A stretch of 45,885 bases of DNA from CALBZH01 sp964538515 (lineage in GTDB: Bacteria > Desulfobacterota > Syntrophobacteria > Syntrophobacterales > Syntrophobacteraceae), in the NCBI GenBank assembly GCA_964538515.1, contig CAZIEW010000043.1, forward strand, positions 1 through 45,885, given 5' to 3'. The position numbers and the translations under genes are program-made. Numbering within the stretch: position 1 is the stretch's first letter; each line of letters opens with the position of its first letter. This document shows, one piece after another, positions 34,346 through 42,516 of the stretch. The notes under the pieces were generated by a model. That model did not search any database. It saw nothing but the letters and a program-made list of their open reading frames with translations, and was not told the origin of the DNA.

Positions 34346-35449
34346 TTATTCATCCTGGACGGGTCGAGGGATACCCATTCGACCGAAAACGGCCTCATCC
34401 AGCATCGCCGGTAATCCGTCGCGCTCAAGGGGAGAAAAGCCGAGCGCCTCACGCCAGAGGTCCTCGCCTTCCATGCAAAGGTACACGCAGCATTCGGGTG
34501 CGGTCCGTCGGATGCGATCGACCATGAATGCATACATCTCCGCGCGAATGTCCCGGAAGTAGCGCATCTTCCCATCGAGACCGCGAATGAATTCCCCCGA
34601 GAGAATGCGACTCTTGGGGTGGCGCGATTGGAGGATCGGCTTCAGGGAGGGCATGAAGCGCAGACACCCGAGGCTGATCCAGACAATGCGGTCCGGGTCG
34701 ATCGCTTCAAAGAGTCGGTCCAACGTTTCCCCATAACCTTGGCGCCAGTTGGGGTGCTCGATCATGGGGTCGAAATGAAAGGCGAGGCTGTAGCCCCATT
34801 CGGCACACTGGCGGGCCGCCTGGAGCCGCTCGCGAAGGGATGCTGCTTTGGGCTCTTCGTGCGCCCGCACTGTGGGGGCGTTGAGGGACCAGGCCACAAG
34901 GGTGTGGCCACGATGATCCAGATCCGCTAGATTTCCGATAAAATCCGTCTTGGTTTTGAGCTCCAGCACGCCGTTCGGCTGGCGCCCGAAGAAGGGCACG
35001 AGCTGACGGCTGAGCTCGGTGAACGGGTCGAGGAGCAGGGAATCCGTGAGCTCACCCGTGCCAAAGCGATACAGTGTGGTGGGATTCTGGGAGAGCTCCT
35101 GCTCCAGCTCACCCAGCGCATCGCAAATGTTCCCGAAGAGACGCAGATTGGGCTGGTTCAGGTACGCTTGGAGAATGCAATAGGTGCAATCCAGACTGCA
35201 CTGGATCCCGAAGTGCAGGATTCTGTACCCACAGCAGAGGTAATGGCTGGTTCCGGGGCAGGTTTTGGCCATTTTCCCCCGGAATGAGACGACTTCGAGG
35301 ATCTCCGGTGAAAAGGGCACGGATCCTTCCGGAAGGCGGTCGACAACTTCGAAGCCGGCAAAAGGGAGATTGCGTCGCAGGGTCGCAACAAGCGGGGTTC
35401 CCGCAACTTCCGCTTCGACGATGACTCTGGACGGATCCCTCAGGCGCAT
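34346..35449 (-). CDS. SPL-family radical SAM protein (spore photoproduct lyase-like)
   Basis: A 367-residue radical SAM protein. The 4Fe-4S motif is CSLDCTYC (Cys84, Cys88, Cys91), preceded by the SPL-family block CPGTSHYLCCGYRILHFG. True spore photoproduct lyase repairs thymine dimers and needs a hydrogen-donor Cys (Cys141 in B. subtilis, in the RFEASCTSD context). At the matching place this protein reads RFGTGELTD, so that Cys is Glu or nearby; it is likely not a classical SP lyase. The organism also shows no sporulation genes here. The start is 10 bases after the ParB-like gene stop, with a weak ribosome site, so the two are coupled. Confidence 0.85.
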   Translation of the reverse strand: MRLRDPSRVIVEAEVAGTPLVATLRRNLPFAGFEVVDRLPEGSVPFSPEILEVVSFRGKMAKTCPGTSHYLCCGYRILHFGIQCSLDCTYCILQAYLNQPNLRLFGNICDALGELEQELSQNPTTLYRFGTGELTDSLLLDPFTELSRQLVPFFGRQPNGVLELKTKTDFIGNLADLDHRGHTLVAWSLNAPTVRAHEEPKAASLRERLQAARQCAEWGYSLAFHFDPMIEHPNWRQGYGETLDRLFEAIDPDRIVWISLGCLRFMPSLKPILQSRHPKSRILSGEFIRGLDGKMRYFRDIRAEMYAFMVDRIRRTAPECCVYLCMEGEDLWREALGFSPLERDGLPAMLDEAVFGRMGIPRPVQDE

Positions 35450-35459
35450 GGGAAATCGC

Positions 35460-36452
35460 TTAGCCCTTTTCCAGGCGTGCAGGTCTCAGCAGTGTTTGGA
35501 GGCTCGGGTCCGAGGCGAGCGTGCGAACCGCCTCGCCGCATCCGCGAAGCTCTTCGGGGGAGGAGAAATCAATCTGCAGGCGATACGCGTCTCCTTCAAA
35601 AGAAGGGGGAGGGCTGATGCGCATGGTCTTGGGGAGCGAGAGCGCGGCAAGGTGCTTCCGAAACGCTTCCTCGCGGGCGCGCAGCCGCGGGTACCGCAGT
35701 CGAGTCAACAGGTCCCGAAGGGCCTGGGTCTTTTCTCGGGGGCTCCATTTGGGGTGGGTCGAAATGGACCCGATTTCGGGCATCCGGAGAACCTCGAGGC
35801 GGGACAGGTCTCCTGCCTGGGCGATTTCAACAACGCGCTCGATGATCTCCAGTTGAATACTGGCACTGCATCGGAGTCGTGTGAGCAGCTCAACGAGCTC
35901 TCGGCGAGCCGCTGGCTCGTCCAGCCAGGAAGCAAGCTGCAATGCCGCACGTTCACCGATTTCCCCCCTCGCGGCGGCGCAAAGCAGGTTGGCATCCCCC
36001 ACGCTAAGCTCGCGCCACTTGGTCAGGACTTCCGTGCGGGCAGGAATGCCAAGCGGAGTCAACAGCCGCCTTCTGTCTCCTTCGTCAGGCACAAAGTCAA
36101 GAATGCGCTCGGCCATCTGGGCCTTTTCGGCAACATTCAGCGGGGGACCGAAGGCTTTCAGGGTGAGTCGCCGCAGCCAAAGGCTTTCGAACGAGCTATC
36201 CACAGGGAAGACGATGCATGCAGCCGCTTCAGCCCCCGATTCCCTGAGCCGGTGCAGCCGTTTGAACCCGTCGACGATGGTATGGGGACCGCTCTGTCTT
36301 CGAAGGAGCCAGGGCGGACTGAGGAGCCCGCAGCGGGTCAGGGATTCATCGAGCCCATCCGCGGGACCAAGCCGTTGGATCTCGAAAGTGCGATCGTCCC
36401 AGTCGATCTCTTGAAGGGGGACGCGCACCGTCGACTCGGGAAACGGATCCAT
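35460..36452 (-). CDS. ParB N-terminal-domain-like protein
   Basis: A 330-residue protein. Residues about 25-85 resemble the ParB/Srx nuclease-like fold: GLDESLTRCGLLSPPWLLR, then HTIVDGFKRLHRLRESGA and AACIVFP, the order of a ParB N-domain. The usual GERRxRA box, part of the CTP-binding site of chromosome-partition ParB, is GFKRLHR here. The remaining part is helical, rich in Arg/Glu/Leu, with no clear HTH or C-terminal dimer domain of Spo0J type. No parA is near, so partition is unlikely. GGAG lies 7 bases before the ATG. It sits between purC (12 bases) and the SPL-like gene (10 bases), so the pair may act together. Confidence 0.65.
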   Translation of the reverse strand: MDPFPESTVRVPLQEIDWDDRTFEIQRLGPADGLDESLTRCGLLSPPWLLRRQSGPHTIVDGFKRLHRLRESGAEAAACIVFPVDSSFESLWLRRLTLKAFGPPLNVAEKAQMAERILDFVPDEGDRRRLLTPLGIPARTEVLTKWRELSVGDANLLCAAARGEIGERAALQLASWLDEPAARRELVELLTRLRCSASIQLEIIERVVEIAQAGDLSRLEVLRMPEIGSISTHPKWSPREKTQALRDLLTRLRYPRLRAREEAFRKHLAALSLPKTMRISPPPSFEGDAYRLQIDFSSPEELRGCGEAVRTLASDPSLQTLLRPARLEKG

Positions 36453-36464
36453 CGTCGGGCTCCG

Positions 36465-37364
36465 TCACGCAATGAGGGTTTGACCGGAGAGCCGCTCGAG
36501 CGCTTCGATGTAACGGGCTCGAGTGCTCCTCACGACTTCCGGGGGCAGCACCGGAGGCGGATCCGAGGTCTTCCATCCGGAATTCACGAGGTAGTCGCGC
36601 AGGTACTGCTTATCAAAGCTCTCCGGGCTGCAGCCGACCTGGTAGCGATCCGCCGGCCAAAAGCGGCTTGAGTCGGGAGTGAGTGCTTCGTCGACCAGGA
36701 TGACTTTTCCGTCTCGAATGCCGAATTCGAACTTGGTGTCCGCCAGGATGATTCCCTTTTCCTGTGCGTACGCTGCCGCCTTGCGGTAGATTTTCAGAGA
36801 AAGCTCCTGGACGCGAGCGGCGGTCTCTCTCCCGGTGCGGAGGGCCATCTGCTCCCAGGAAATGTTTTCGTCATGCTCGCCCTTAAGCGCTTTTGTCGAC
36901 GGCGTGAAGAGCGGCTCTGGCAGTTGCTGGGCTTCCCGCATGCCCTGAGGGAGGCGAATGCCGCAGACTTCACCCGTCTTCTGGTAATCCTTCCAGCCCG
37001 TGCCCACGAGGTACCCGCGAACAATGCATTCGACAGGAAGTACCTCAGCCTTCTTGACCCACATGGTGCGGCCGGCGAGCTGGTCTGCATACGGGCGGCA
37101 AACGGCCGGAAATTCGCGTACGTCGGTTCCGAGCAGATGGTGATCGACCGTCTCGCTCAAGAAGCGCAGCCAGAACGCGGAAAGCTGAGTTAGAATCTTT
37201 CCCTTGTCCGGAATTGGGGTGGGCATCACAACGTCAAATGCGGAGATCCGGTCGCTTGCCACGATGAGCAAGGAGTCTCCGAGATCGTAAATGTCCCGAA
37301 CCTTGCCGCGCGATAAGAGCTTCAGATCCGGGAAATGGGTTTCGAATAAAGCAGTGCTCGCCAT
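36465..37364 (-). CDS. purC: Phosphoribosylaminoimidazole-succinocarboxamide synthase
   Basis: SAICAR synthase joins aspartate to CAIR in purine synthesis, using ATP. The 299 residues match the eukaryote-like/long bacterial form (about 290-300). Motifs: LLSRGKVRDIYDLGD near the start (Gly-rich ATP loop), VASDRISAFDVVMPTPIPDKG, VECIVRGYLVGTGWKDY, STKALKGEHDENI and DTKFEFGIRDGKVILVDEALTPDSSRFW. The ATG at 37364 follows GAGGAGG; a longer start at 37481 would read through the promoter. It leads the purC / ParB-like / SPL-like run. No other purine gene is near. Confidence 0.97.
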   Translation of the reverse strand: MASTALFETHFPDLKLLSRGKVRDIYDLGDSLLIVASDRISAFDVVMPTPIPDKGKILTQLSAFWLRFLSETVDHHLLGTDVREFPAVCRPYADQLAGRTMWVKKAEVLPVECIVRGYLVGTGWKDYQKTGEVCGIRLPQGMREAQQLPEPLFTPSTKALKGEHDENISWEQMALRTGRETAARVQELSLKIYRKAAAYAQEKGIILADTKFEFGIRDGKVILVDEALTPDSSRFWPADRYQVGCSPESFDKQYLRDYLVNSGWKTSDPPPVLPPEVVRSTRARYIEALERLSGQTLIA

Positions 37365-37452
37365 GACGGCCTCCTCGAGAAGGGCGATACCGGTCAGCCC
37401 AAATCCAGGTTGATTCTGGTTTTCCCATTTGCTATTTTGCCGCAGAGTTGTG

Positions 37453-37481
37453 CATATCGAGTATTTCTGAACAGATGTCAA
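37453..37481 (-). promoter_or_regulatory. Candidate promoter of purC
   Basis: On the minus strand, perfect TTGACA (37476-37481) and GATATG (37453-37458, weak, 3 of 6) are spaced by 17 bases. The leader would be about 85 bases to purC. No purine riboswitch fold is evident in it. Confidence 0.4.
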
Positions 37482-37514
37482 AACAAAAAGAAACGGATAC
37501 GAAAGAGGTTCCCT

Positions 37515-38327
37515 ATGACGAAGCCTCCCAATGACGCGCCAGCCAAGCCTCGAAAAGGCATTGCAGGGCTGTTCGACGATACCGAGCGCAAAGAGCTCTT
37601 TCGGAAATATCTTTACTTCCTCGGGTGGGTCGAAATCCTGATCTTGATCGCTTCCTACCTGTACCAGCTGGGGGATGGCCGCTATGACGCCTCCGGCCCC
37701 GTCCAGGCAGGTTTTCCCTGGAGAACCTACTTTTACATCGCCTTCATCACGCCCGTAGCCATCACGTTTCTAGTGGGCATGGTGATTGCCGGGTTCAACC
37801 GCTATTTTGCGGAAGCCGATCCCACGGTTCAGAGTGCTTCCTCCGGAGCCGAAGAGCAATCCGAGGTCTCAAACCGCATGCGCACGCTCCAAAACATGGT
37901 GGTCTGGGTGCAGCGGCTTCCGTTCCTGGCTCTTTTGCTCCTCCTTGGAGTAGGGTCCATTTTCTTTTACAAACTGGACAGCATTGTCGCGTTTCTGAGC
38001 AACGTCGGGGAAAAGTCCATCAAGGCGCTGCTGATCATGGGCGTGGTGGGGCTTGGTCTGGCCTCGCTTTTCGCCTTCCTTCTCATTGTCTTGAATTACC
38101 AGCTTCGCAAGAAGACGATGGCCTATCAATATCGAAGTGAAGTGGCCGAACGGTTCGGCCTCATCATCCTTGACGACAACTCCGTGATCAACAGCGAAGG
38201 CAAGCTCCTCATCCAGGGGCGAGGCATGAAAGAGTCCCTTCCTTTGCTCCCCGACAAGACAACAGAGGCCAAGAGCGATCCACCTCCCGTTGCGGTGCGC
38301 GCCCGCGTGGATCTCGAGCCGACCTGA
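37515..38327 (+). CDS. Four-helix integral membrane protein of unknown function
   Basis: A 270-residue protein. Hydrophobic segments lie near residues 27-47 (YFLGWVEILILIASYLYQL), 68-92 (YIAFITPVAITFLVGMVIAG), 133-153 (LPFLALLLLLGVGSIFFY) and 170-196 (ALLIMGVVGLGLASLFAFLL). The N-terminus (MTKPPNDAPAKPRKG) is basic and cytoplasmic; a charged loop lies between helices 2 and 3. The C-terminal 70 residues are soluble, with a KLLIQGRGMKESLPLL stretch. I do not recognise a family. AGAGG lies before the ATG at 37515. It is divergent from purC and 48 bases before tilS, so perhaps in an operon with tilS. Confidence 0.75.
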   Translation: MTKPPNDAPAKPRKGIAGLFDDTERKELFRKYLYFLGWVEILILIASYLYQLGDGRYDASGPVQAGFPWRTYFYIAFITPVAITFLVGMVIAGFNRYFAEADPTVQSASSGAEEQSEVSNRMRTLQNMVVWVQRLPFLALLLLLGVGSIFFYKLDSIVAFLSNVGEKSIKALLIMGVVGLGLASLFAFLLIVLNYQLRKKTMAYQYRSEVAERFGLIILDDNSVINSEGKLLIQGRGMKESLPLLPDKTTEAKSDPPPVAVRARVDLEPT

Positions 38328-38375
38328 ATGGAGGAGCCCGCTGGAGATCAAAAGGAAGATACCCGGAAATGAAAG

Positions 38376-39917
38376 GTGCCCGTACTTGATTTCCGCCGGG
38401 CATCCTTCGTCCTGGATGCTTCGGACTCTCCCTTGACCGCCTGCCATCCACTCATTCGCCGCACGGCGGCTTTCATCCACGAGGAACGGCTCATTGACCC
38501 GGGGTGCGCCCTGCTCGTGGGCGTTTCCGGCGGCCCCGATTCGGTCGCCCTCCTGCACGCGATGACCGCCCTCAGAGAACTTCTGCGAATCGATCGCATC
38601 ACGGTCTTGCATTTCAACCACCGTCTTCGAGGACAGGCGTCCGACGATGACCAGGGCTTTGTCTTGCTGCTGTCTGAAAAGCTGGGGCTGAATTGTCTGA
38701 CCGGCGGCGAAGACGTGCGGGGATTTGCAGATGCGAATGGCGTCTCCGTGGAAATGGCCGCTCGCATGTGTCGTCATCGGTTCTTTCAGGAGACCCTGGC
38801 GGCCGGCGCCGCCGATCGTCTCGCCTTGGCACACACGGCGGACGATCAGGCGGAGGAGGTTCTCCTGCGGCTTTTTCGGGGAACGGGTCCCTCTGGCATG
38901 GCAGGGATGCTTCCCAAGAATCGCCGAGGGATTATCCGCCCTCTGCTGTTTGCCTGGCGCTCGGAAATCCTGGATTACCTCCGTGCCGGGGGATACGACT
39001 TCAGAGAAGATGAGAGCAACCGTGAATCCTTTTGCCAGCGGAATGCGCTGCGCAATGAGGTGATCCCGCTGATCAGGCGCCACTTCCACGGTAGAGTGCA
39101 GGAAGCTGTGGTGCGTCATGCGGAGCTTGTCCGTGCTGAGGAGTCGTGGTGGCACGATCAGAGTGAGGCTCACTGGAGCGGCGTTGTTCGTGAGGAGCTC
39201 TCCGGGCGCCTGGCTCTAGATTGTGCTGCCCTGGCGTCCTTGCATCCCGCATTGCAGCGAAGGATTCTGCGCAGAGGCATCGAGCGGCTGCGGGGGCACC
39301 TGCAGCGTATCTATGCGGTTCACGTTGAAGCCCTTCGGAATCTGGCGCTTGGCGCAGCCGGAAGCGCTCATTTGGATCTTCCGGGGCGCCTTCGCGCGTG
39401 TCGACGGGGTGCGAGCCTCATTGTGTGGGTGGCCCAAGCGGACGGGCAAGGCGAGGCGATAGAGGCTCACCCTGCTGCAACGTTTGACGAGCCTGGGGAA
39501 TACCGTTTCCCCGGCTGGGAATGGACTTTGAGTTTCGTTTCCTCTCTAGGTGAGCAGAGAGTTGAGCGGAGTGCTCCGAACGCGGAGGATTCGGTTTTCG
39601 AAGCGCGGATGGACGCGGACACGCTCCTGTGGCCCCTGCACGTACGAGCCTGGATGCCGGGGGATCGTTTCATGCCCTTGGGCCTCAAAGGGATGAAGAA
39701 GCTGCAAGACTATTTCGTGGATCGAAAGGTGGAGCGGAACCGCCGGGGGCTGATCCCGCTCCTCTGTGACCAGGAAAAGATCTGTTGGGTGGCGGGGCTG
39801 CAGATTGACGAGCGCGTCAAGGTGGCTCCCCACACTTGCCGTGTGCTCGTGGTGCGACTGAGACGCCGATTTCCGATATCCGATCTCTCTGAGCCTGGAG
39901 GTCAGTTTCATTGCTGA
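38376..39917 (+). CDS. tilS: tRNA(Ile)-lysidine synthetase
   Basis: TilS uses ATP to attach lysine to C34 of the CAT-anticodon tRNA-Ile2, switching its reading from Met to Ile; it is essential in most bacteria. The PP-loop is VGVSGGPDSVALLHAM (about 48-63), followed by VLHFNHRLRG and HTADDQAEEVLLRLFRGTG, all diagnostic. The middle and C-terminal domains follow, with HVRAWMPGDRFMPLGLKGMKKLQDYFVDRKV, the usual TilS C-terminal block. 513 residues is on the long side. The start is uncertain: a GTG at 38376 is used but its ribosome site is poor. It ends 3 bases before the ComEA-like gene, which is convergent. Confidence 0.94.
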   Translation: MPVLDFRRASFVLDASDSPLTACHPLIRRTAAFIHEERLIDPGCALLVGVSGGPDSVALLHAMTALRELLRIDRITVLHFNHRLRGQASDDDQGFVLLLSEKLGLNCLTGGEDVRGFADANGVSVEMAARMCRHRFFQETLAAGAADRLALAHTADDQAEEVLLRLFRGTGPSGMAGMLPKNRRGIIRPLLFAWRSEILDYLRAGGYDFREDESNRESFCQRNALRNEVIPLIRRHFHGRVQEAVVRHAELVRAEESWWHDQSEAHWSGVVREELSGRLALDCAALASLHPALQRRILRRGIERLRGHLQRIYAVHVEALRNLALGAAGSAHLDLPGRLRACRRGASLIVWVAQADGQGEAIEAHPAATFDEPGEYRFPGWEWTLSFVSSLGEQRVERSAPNAEDSVFEARMDADTLLWPLHVRAWMPGDRFMPLGLKGMKKLQDYFVDRKVERNRRGLIPLLCDQEKICWVAGLQIDERVKVAPHTCRVLVVRLRRRFPISDLSEPGGQFHC

Positions 39918-39920
39918 GGG

Positions 39921-40334
39921 CTACTCGACGGTGACCTTGTCTTTGAGCTTGTCGTATTTCTTCTCGCCGATTCCTTTGACCTGCTTTAATTCCTCAGAGC
40001 TTTTGAACGGCCCATGCGTGTCCCGGTACGAAACGATATCCGCGGCAGTCTTCGCGCCCACGCCGGGGAGCTTGGCCAGGTCCTTCGCTTCAGCCGTGTT
40101 GAGGTTCACTTTTTGGGCTGGTGCCATCGCCTTCTTGGCTGCCTTTGGGGTGGCTCCTTTTGCCGTGTCTTTGGCCGTGTCTTTCGCCGATTCGGTCGCG
40201 GCCCCTGCGGCAGCCCCTGCGGTTCCTTTCACGGCTTGCTCTGCTGCGGCCGCCATCGCCATACCGGATACCGATAAGGAAAAAACGGTTACGAGTGCTG
40301 AGAGGACAAACAAGCGAGCAGTCTTTCTCGTCAT
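39921..40334 (-). CDS. ComEA-like exported helix-hairpin-helix protein
   Basis: A 137-residue protein. A signal peptide (1-28) ends near GMAMAAAA. The middle (30-80) is low-complexity Ala/Lys/Thr with AKDTAKDTAKGA repeats, LEA-like in composition. The C-terminal 60 residues are a tandem helix-hairpin-helix: VNLNTAEAKDLAKLPGVGAKTAADIVSYRD then FKSSEELKQVKGIGEKKYDKLKD. This is the ComEA/PulK-type DNA-binding unit used in natural DNA uptake. Length and a secreted form agree, though the membrane anchor is missing. GAAGGAG precedes the ATG at 40334. Confidence 0.88.
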   Translation of the reverse strand: MTRKTARLFVLSALVTVFSLSVSGMAMAAAAEQAVKGTAGAAAGAATESAKDTAKDTAKGATPKAAKKAMAPAQKVNLNTAEAKDLAKLPGVGAKTAADIVSYRDTHGPFKSSEELKQVKGIGEKKYDKLKDKVTVE

Positions 40335-40399
40335 GGTTTTTCTCCTTCGTGATGGTGAGGTGTTCAGGGAAGAGAGATCAGGATGCTCCCGCTGACGGC

Positions 40400-40427
40400 A
40401 CCTTATTCCAACAACGGCGTGTGTCAA
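40400..40427 (-). promoter_or_regulatory. Candidate promoter of the ComEA-like gene
   Basis: On the minus strand, perfect TTGACA (40422-40427) and TAAGGT (40400-40405) are spaced by 16 bases, giving a leader of about 60 bases. Confidence 0.4.
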
Positions 40428-40540
40428 GCGGAATTCAGCTGGGCGATCGGGATTGCGGTGCTTAACATCTGAGAGGGTCGCCGACGTTCTCTGGTTGGCG
40501 GGAATCAGGAAGGTGGGGACATGCCATAGGGAGAGCTGAA

Positions 40541-41134
40541 ATGGAGACAGGAGTCGTTCTGAGATCCCATCCGGACCTGCCGCTGACGCACCTGGAACCG
40601 GAAGCTCCGGTCGGTCTCGTGGTGGTCCTCACCGGGTATGGGAAGGGAAAGACCACATCCGCACTGGGGATGCTGTTGCGATCGTGCGGGCACGGAAAGC
40701 GCGTTGTCATGGTTCAATTCATGAAGGGCGACATCCACAGCGGGGAGTGGGAAGCTATCCAGAAACTCTCCTGCGACGTGATGTTGATCCCATCCGGGAT
40801 GGGCTTTTGCGGCATCCAGGGAAATCCGTTCACTCATGCACAGCACCGGGAAGCCGCACAGCGGGCCATGGCCTTGGTCCGAGAAAAGCTTGCCTCTGGG
40901 GGTTGTGACGTGCTGATCCTCGACGAAATCAACAATGCGCTCCAGCTCAAGCTGGTTGATCTGGAGCAGGTGCTGGAGATCATTCGGGGCAAACCGCCCC
41001 TGATGCATTTGATCCTGACCGGTCGGGATGCTCACCCGGATGTGATCGCGCTAGCCGACACGGTCAGTGAAGTGGTTGAGATCAAGCACGCTTATCGGAA
41101 AGACATCAGTCCTCAACCGGGCATCGACTACTGA
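40541..41134 (+). CDS. cobO: Cob(I)yrinic acid a,c-diamide adenosyltransferase
   Basis: A 197-residue BtuR/CobO-type adenosyltransferase that attaches the 5'-deoxyadenosyl group from ATP to reduced corrinoid, a step between CbiA and CbiP. The P-loop GYGKGKTTSALGMLLR (32-47), VVMVQFMKGD, VLILDEINNAL (Walker B) and LTGRDAHPDVIALADTVSEV are signatures, with the closing QPGIDY. It is about 13 kb from cbiA-cobD but completes the same pathway. No B12 riboswitch fits in the 113-base leader. It is convergent with the PLP enzyme gene, 7 bases apart. Confidence 0.96.
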   Translation: METGVVLRSHPDLPLTHLEPEAPVGLVVVLTGYGKGKTTSALGMLLRSCGHGKRVVMVQFMKGDIHSGEWEAIQKLSCDVMLIPSGMGFCGIQGNPFTHAQHREAAQRAMALVREKLASGGCDVLILDEINNALQLKLVDLEQVLEIIRGKPPLMHLILTGRDAHPDVIALADTVSEVVEIKHAYRKDISPQPGIDY

Positions 41135-41141
41135 TTCGGCA

Positions 41142-42344
41142 TCAAGCCGGGATGTGGCTCAGGGCCTGGTCGAGATCCGCCCGGAGGTCTTCGAGATCTT
41201 CGCAGCCCACGGACAGACGGACCAGCTCATCCAGGATCCCAGCCGCTTCCCGTTCTTCACGGGGAATGGAGGCGTGCGTCATCGAGGCGGGGTGCTCGAT
41301 GAGGGATTCAACCCCGCCCAGGGAAACGGCGAGGGTGATCAGCCGCACGTTGTTCATGAGCGCGACGCCGCCATCGAGCCCGCGCTTGACTCCGAAGCAG
41401 ATCATGGACCCGAATCCGTCCATTTGCCGCTTCGCGAGCTCGTGCTGCGGATGGTCGGGGAGTCCCGGGTATCGAACCCATGCCACTTTGGGGTGGTGAA
41501 CCAGGTACTCGGCCAGTTGCTGCGCGTTTTGCTGGGCCTTCTCCAGCCTGAGTGCGAGTGTGCGGACCCCGCGCAGGATGAGCCAGGCCTGGTGCGGATC
41601 CATGGTGCCGCCCGTCAGGCTGAGCATGCGTCGAATGCGTTTGTGGTGCTGCTCGTCACCCACGACGATGGCGCCGCCCACGACGTCGCTGTGGCCATTG
41701 ATGAATTTGGTGAGGCTGTGAAGGATGATGTCCGCCCCCAGAGCAAGCGGGCGCTGCAGATAGGGGCTTGCGAAGGTGTTGTCCACGGCAAGGAGCGCGC
41801 CGCCCCGGTGGGCGATGGCTGCGGCTTCCTTGATGTCCGTGAGCTTCATCGTGGGATTGGTCGGCGTCTCGATGAAGACCAGGCGCGTGTTGGGCTGCAT
41901 CGCCGCTTCGATTCGAGCGAGGTTGGTCGAATCGACGAAGGTGGTCTGAATGCCGAAGCGGGCGTATTCGGATTCGAGGAGCGTGTGCGTTGCCCCGTAG
42001 ATGGAGTCGGTCGAAACGACGTGCGCGTTTTGGTCGAGCAGGGCCAGAAAGCAGGTGTTGATGGCCGCCATGCCGGTGGCTGTGACCATGGCAGCGGCAC
42101 CCCCTTCCAAAGCAGCCAGGCTTTCCTCGAGTGCCTTGGTCGTCGGGTTGCTCAGCCGGGTGTAGATGAATCCACCCTCCTCGCCCGCAAAGCGCGCCGC
42201 ACCGATTTCCGCGCTCGGAAAGGCGAACGTTGAGCTCTGGAAGATGGGTACGGACACCTCCCCGTAGACGGATTTTGGCAGGCGCCCCATATGAATGGCA
42301 CGAGTCGATCGTCCCATTCGCGTCCCCGTATCGTGCTCCTTCAT
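41142..42344 (-). CDS. Cys/Met metabolism PLP-dependent enzyme (cystathionine gamma-synthase/lyase-like)
   Basis: A 400-residue fold-type-I PLP enzyme of the trans-sulfuration family. Landmarks: YTRLSNPTTKALEESLAALEGG, GMAAINT, the loop SIYGATHTL (Tyr116), FIETPTNPTMKLTDI, VDNTFASPYLQRPL, and the PLP lysine Lys213 in HSLTKFINGHSDVVGG. The C-terminal LIEHPASMTHASIP appears in gamma-synthases and gamma-lyases. Methionine gamma-lyase is less likely because its loop Cys (YGCT) is Ala here. Substrate choice between cystathionine and O-acylhomoserine cannot be decided. GGGAGA precedes the ATG. Confidence 0.9.
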   Translation of the reverse strand: MKEHDTGTRMGRSTRAIHMGRLPKSVYGEVSVPIFQSSTFAFPSAEIGAARFAGEEGGFIYTRLSNPTTKALEESLAALEGGAAAMVTATGMAAINTCFLALLDQNAHVVSTDSIYGATHTLLESEYARFGIQTTFVDSTNLARIEAAMQPNTRLVFIETPTNPTMKLTDIKEAAAIAHRGGALLAVDNTFASPYLQRPLALGADIILHSLTKFINGHSDVVGGAIVVGDEQHHKRIRRMLSLTGGTMDPHQAWLILRGVRTLALRLEKAQQNAQQLAEYLVHHPKVAWVRYPGLPDHPQHELAKRQMDGFGSMICFGVKRGLDGGVALMNNVRLITLAVSLGGVESLIEHPASMTHASIPREEREAAGILDELVRLSVGCEDLEDLRADLDQALSHIPA

Positions 42345-42516
42345 CGGATGTCTCCCGGATTGATGCGTCGTTTGTCTGGAAGTGCTGCGATCATCGAGAA
42401 AGCTGCACCCGTTGCCTTCCCAATACTCTAAGCCCTTGATCGTGGGATTTCACCCTCCTCGATCGTGCCGGATCGTCTGAGGTCATGCTCTGACCAAAGC
42501 CCGACAAGCCGCCGTT

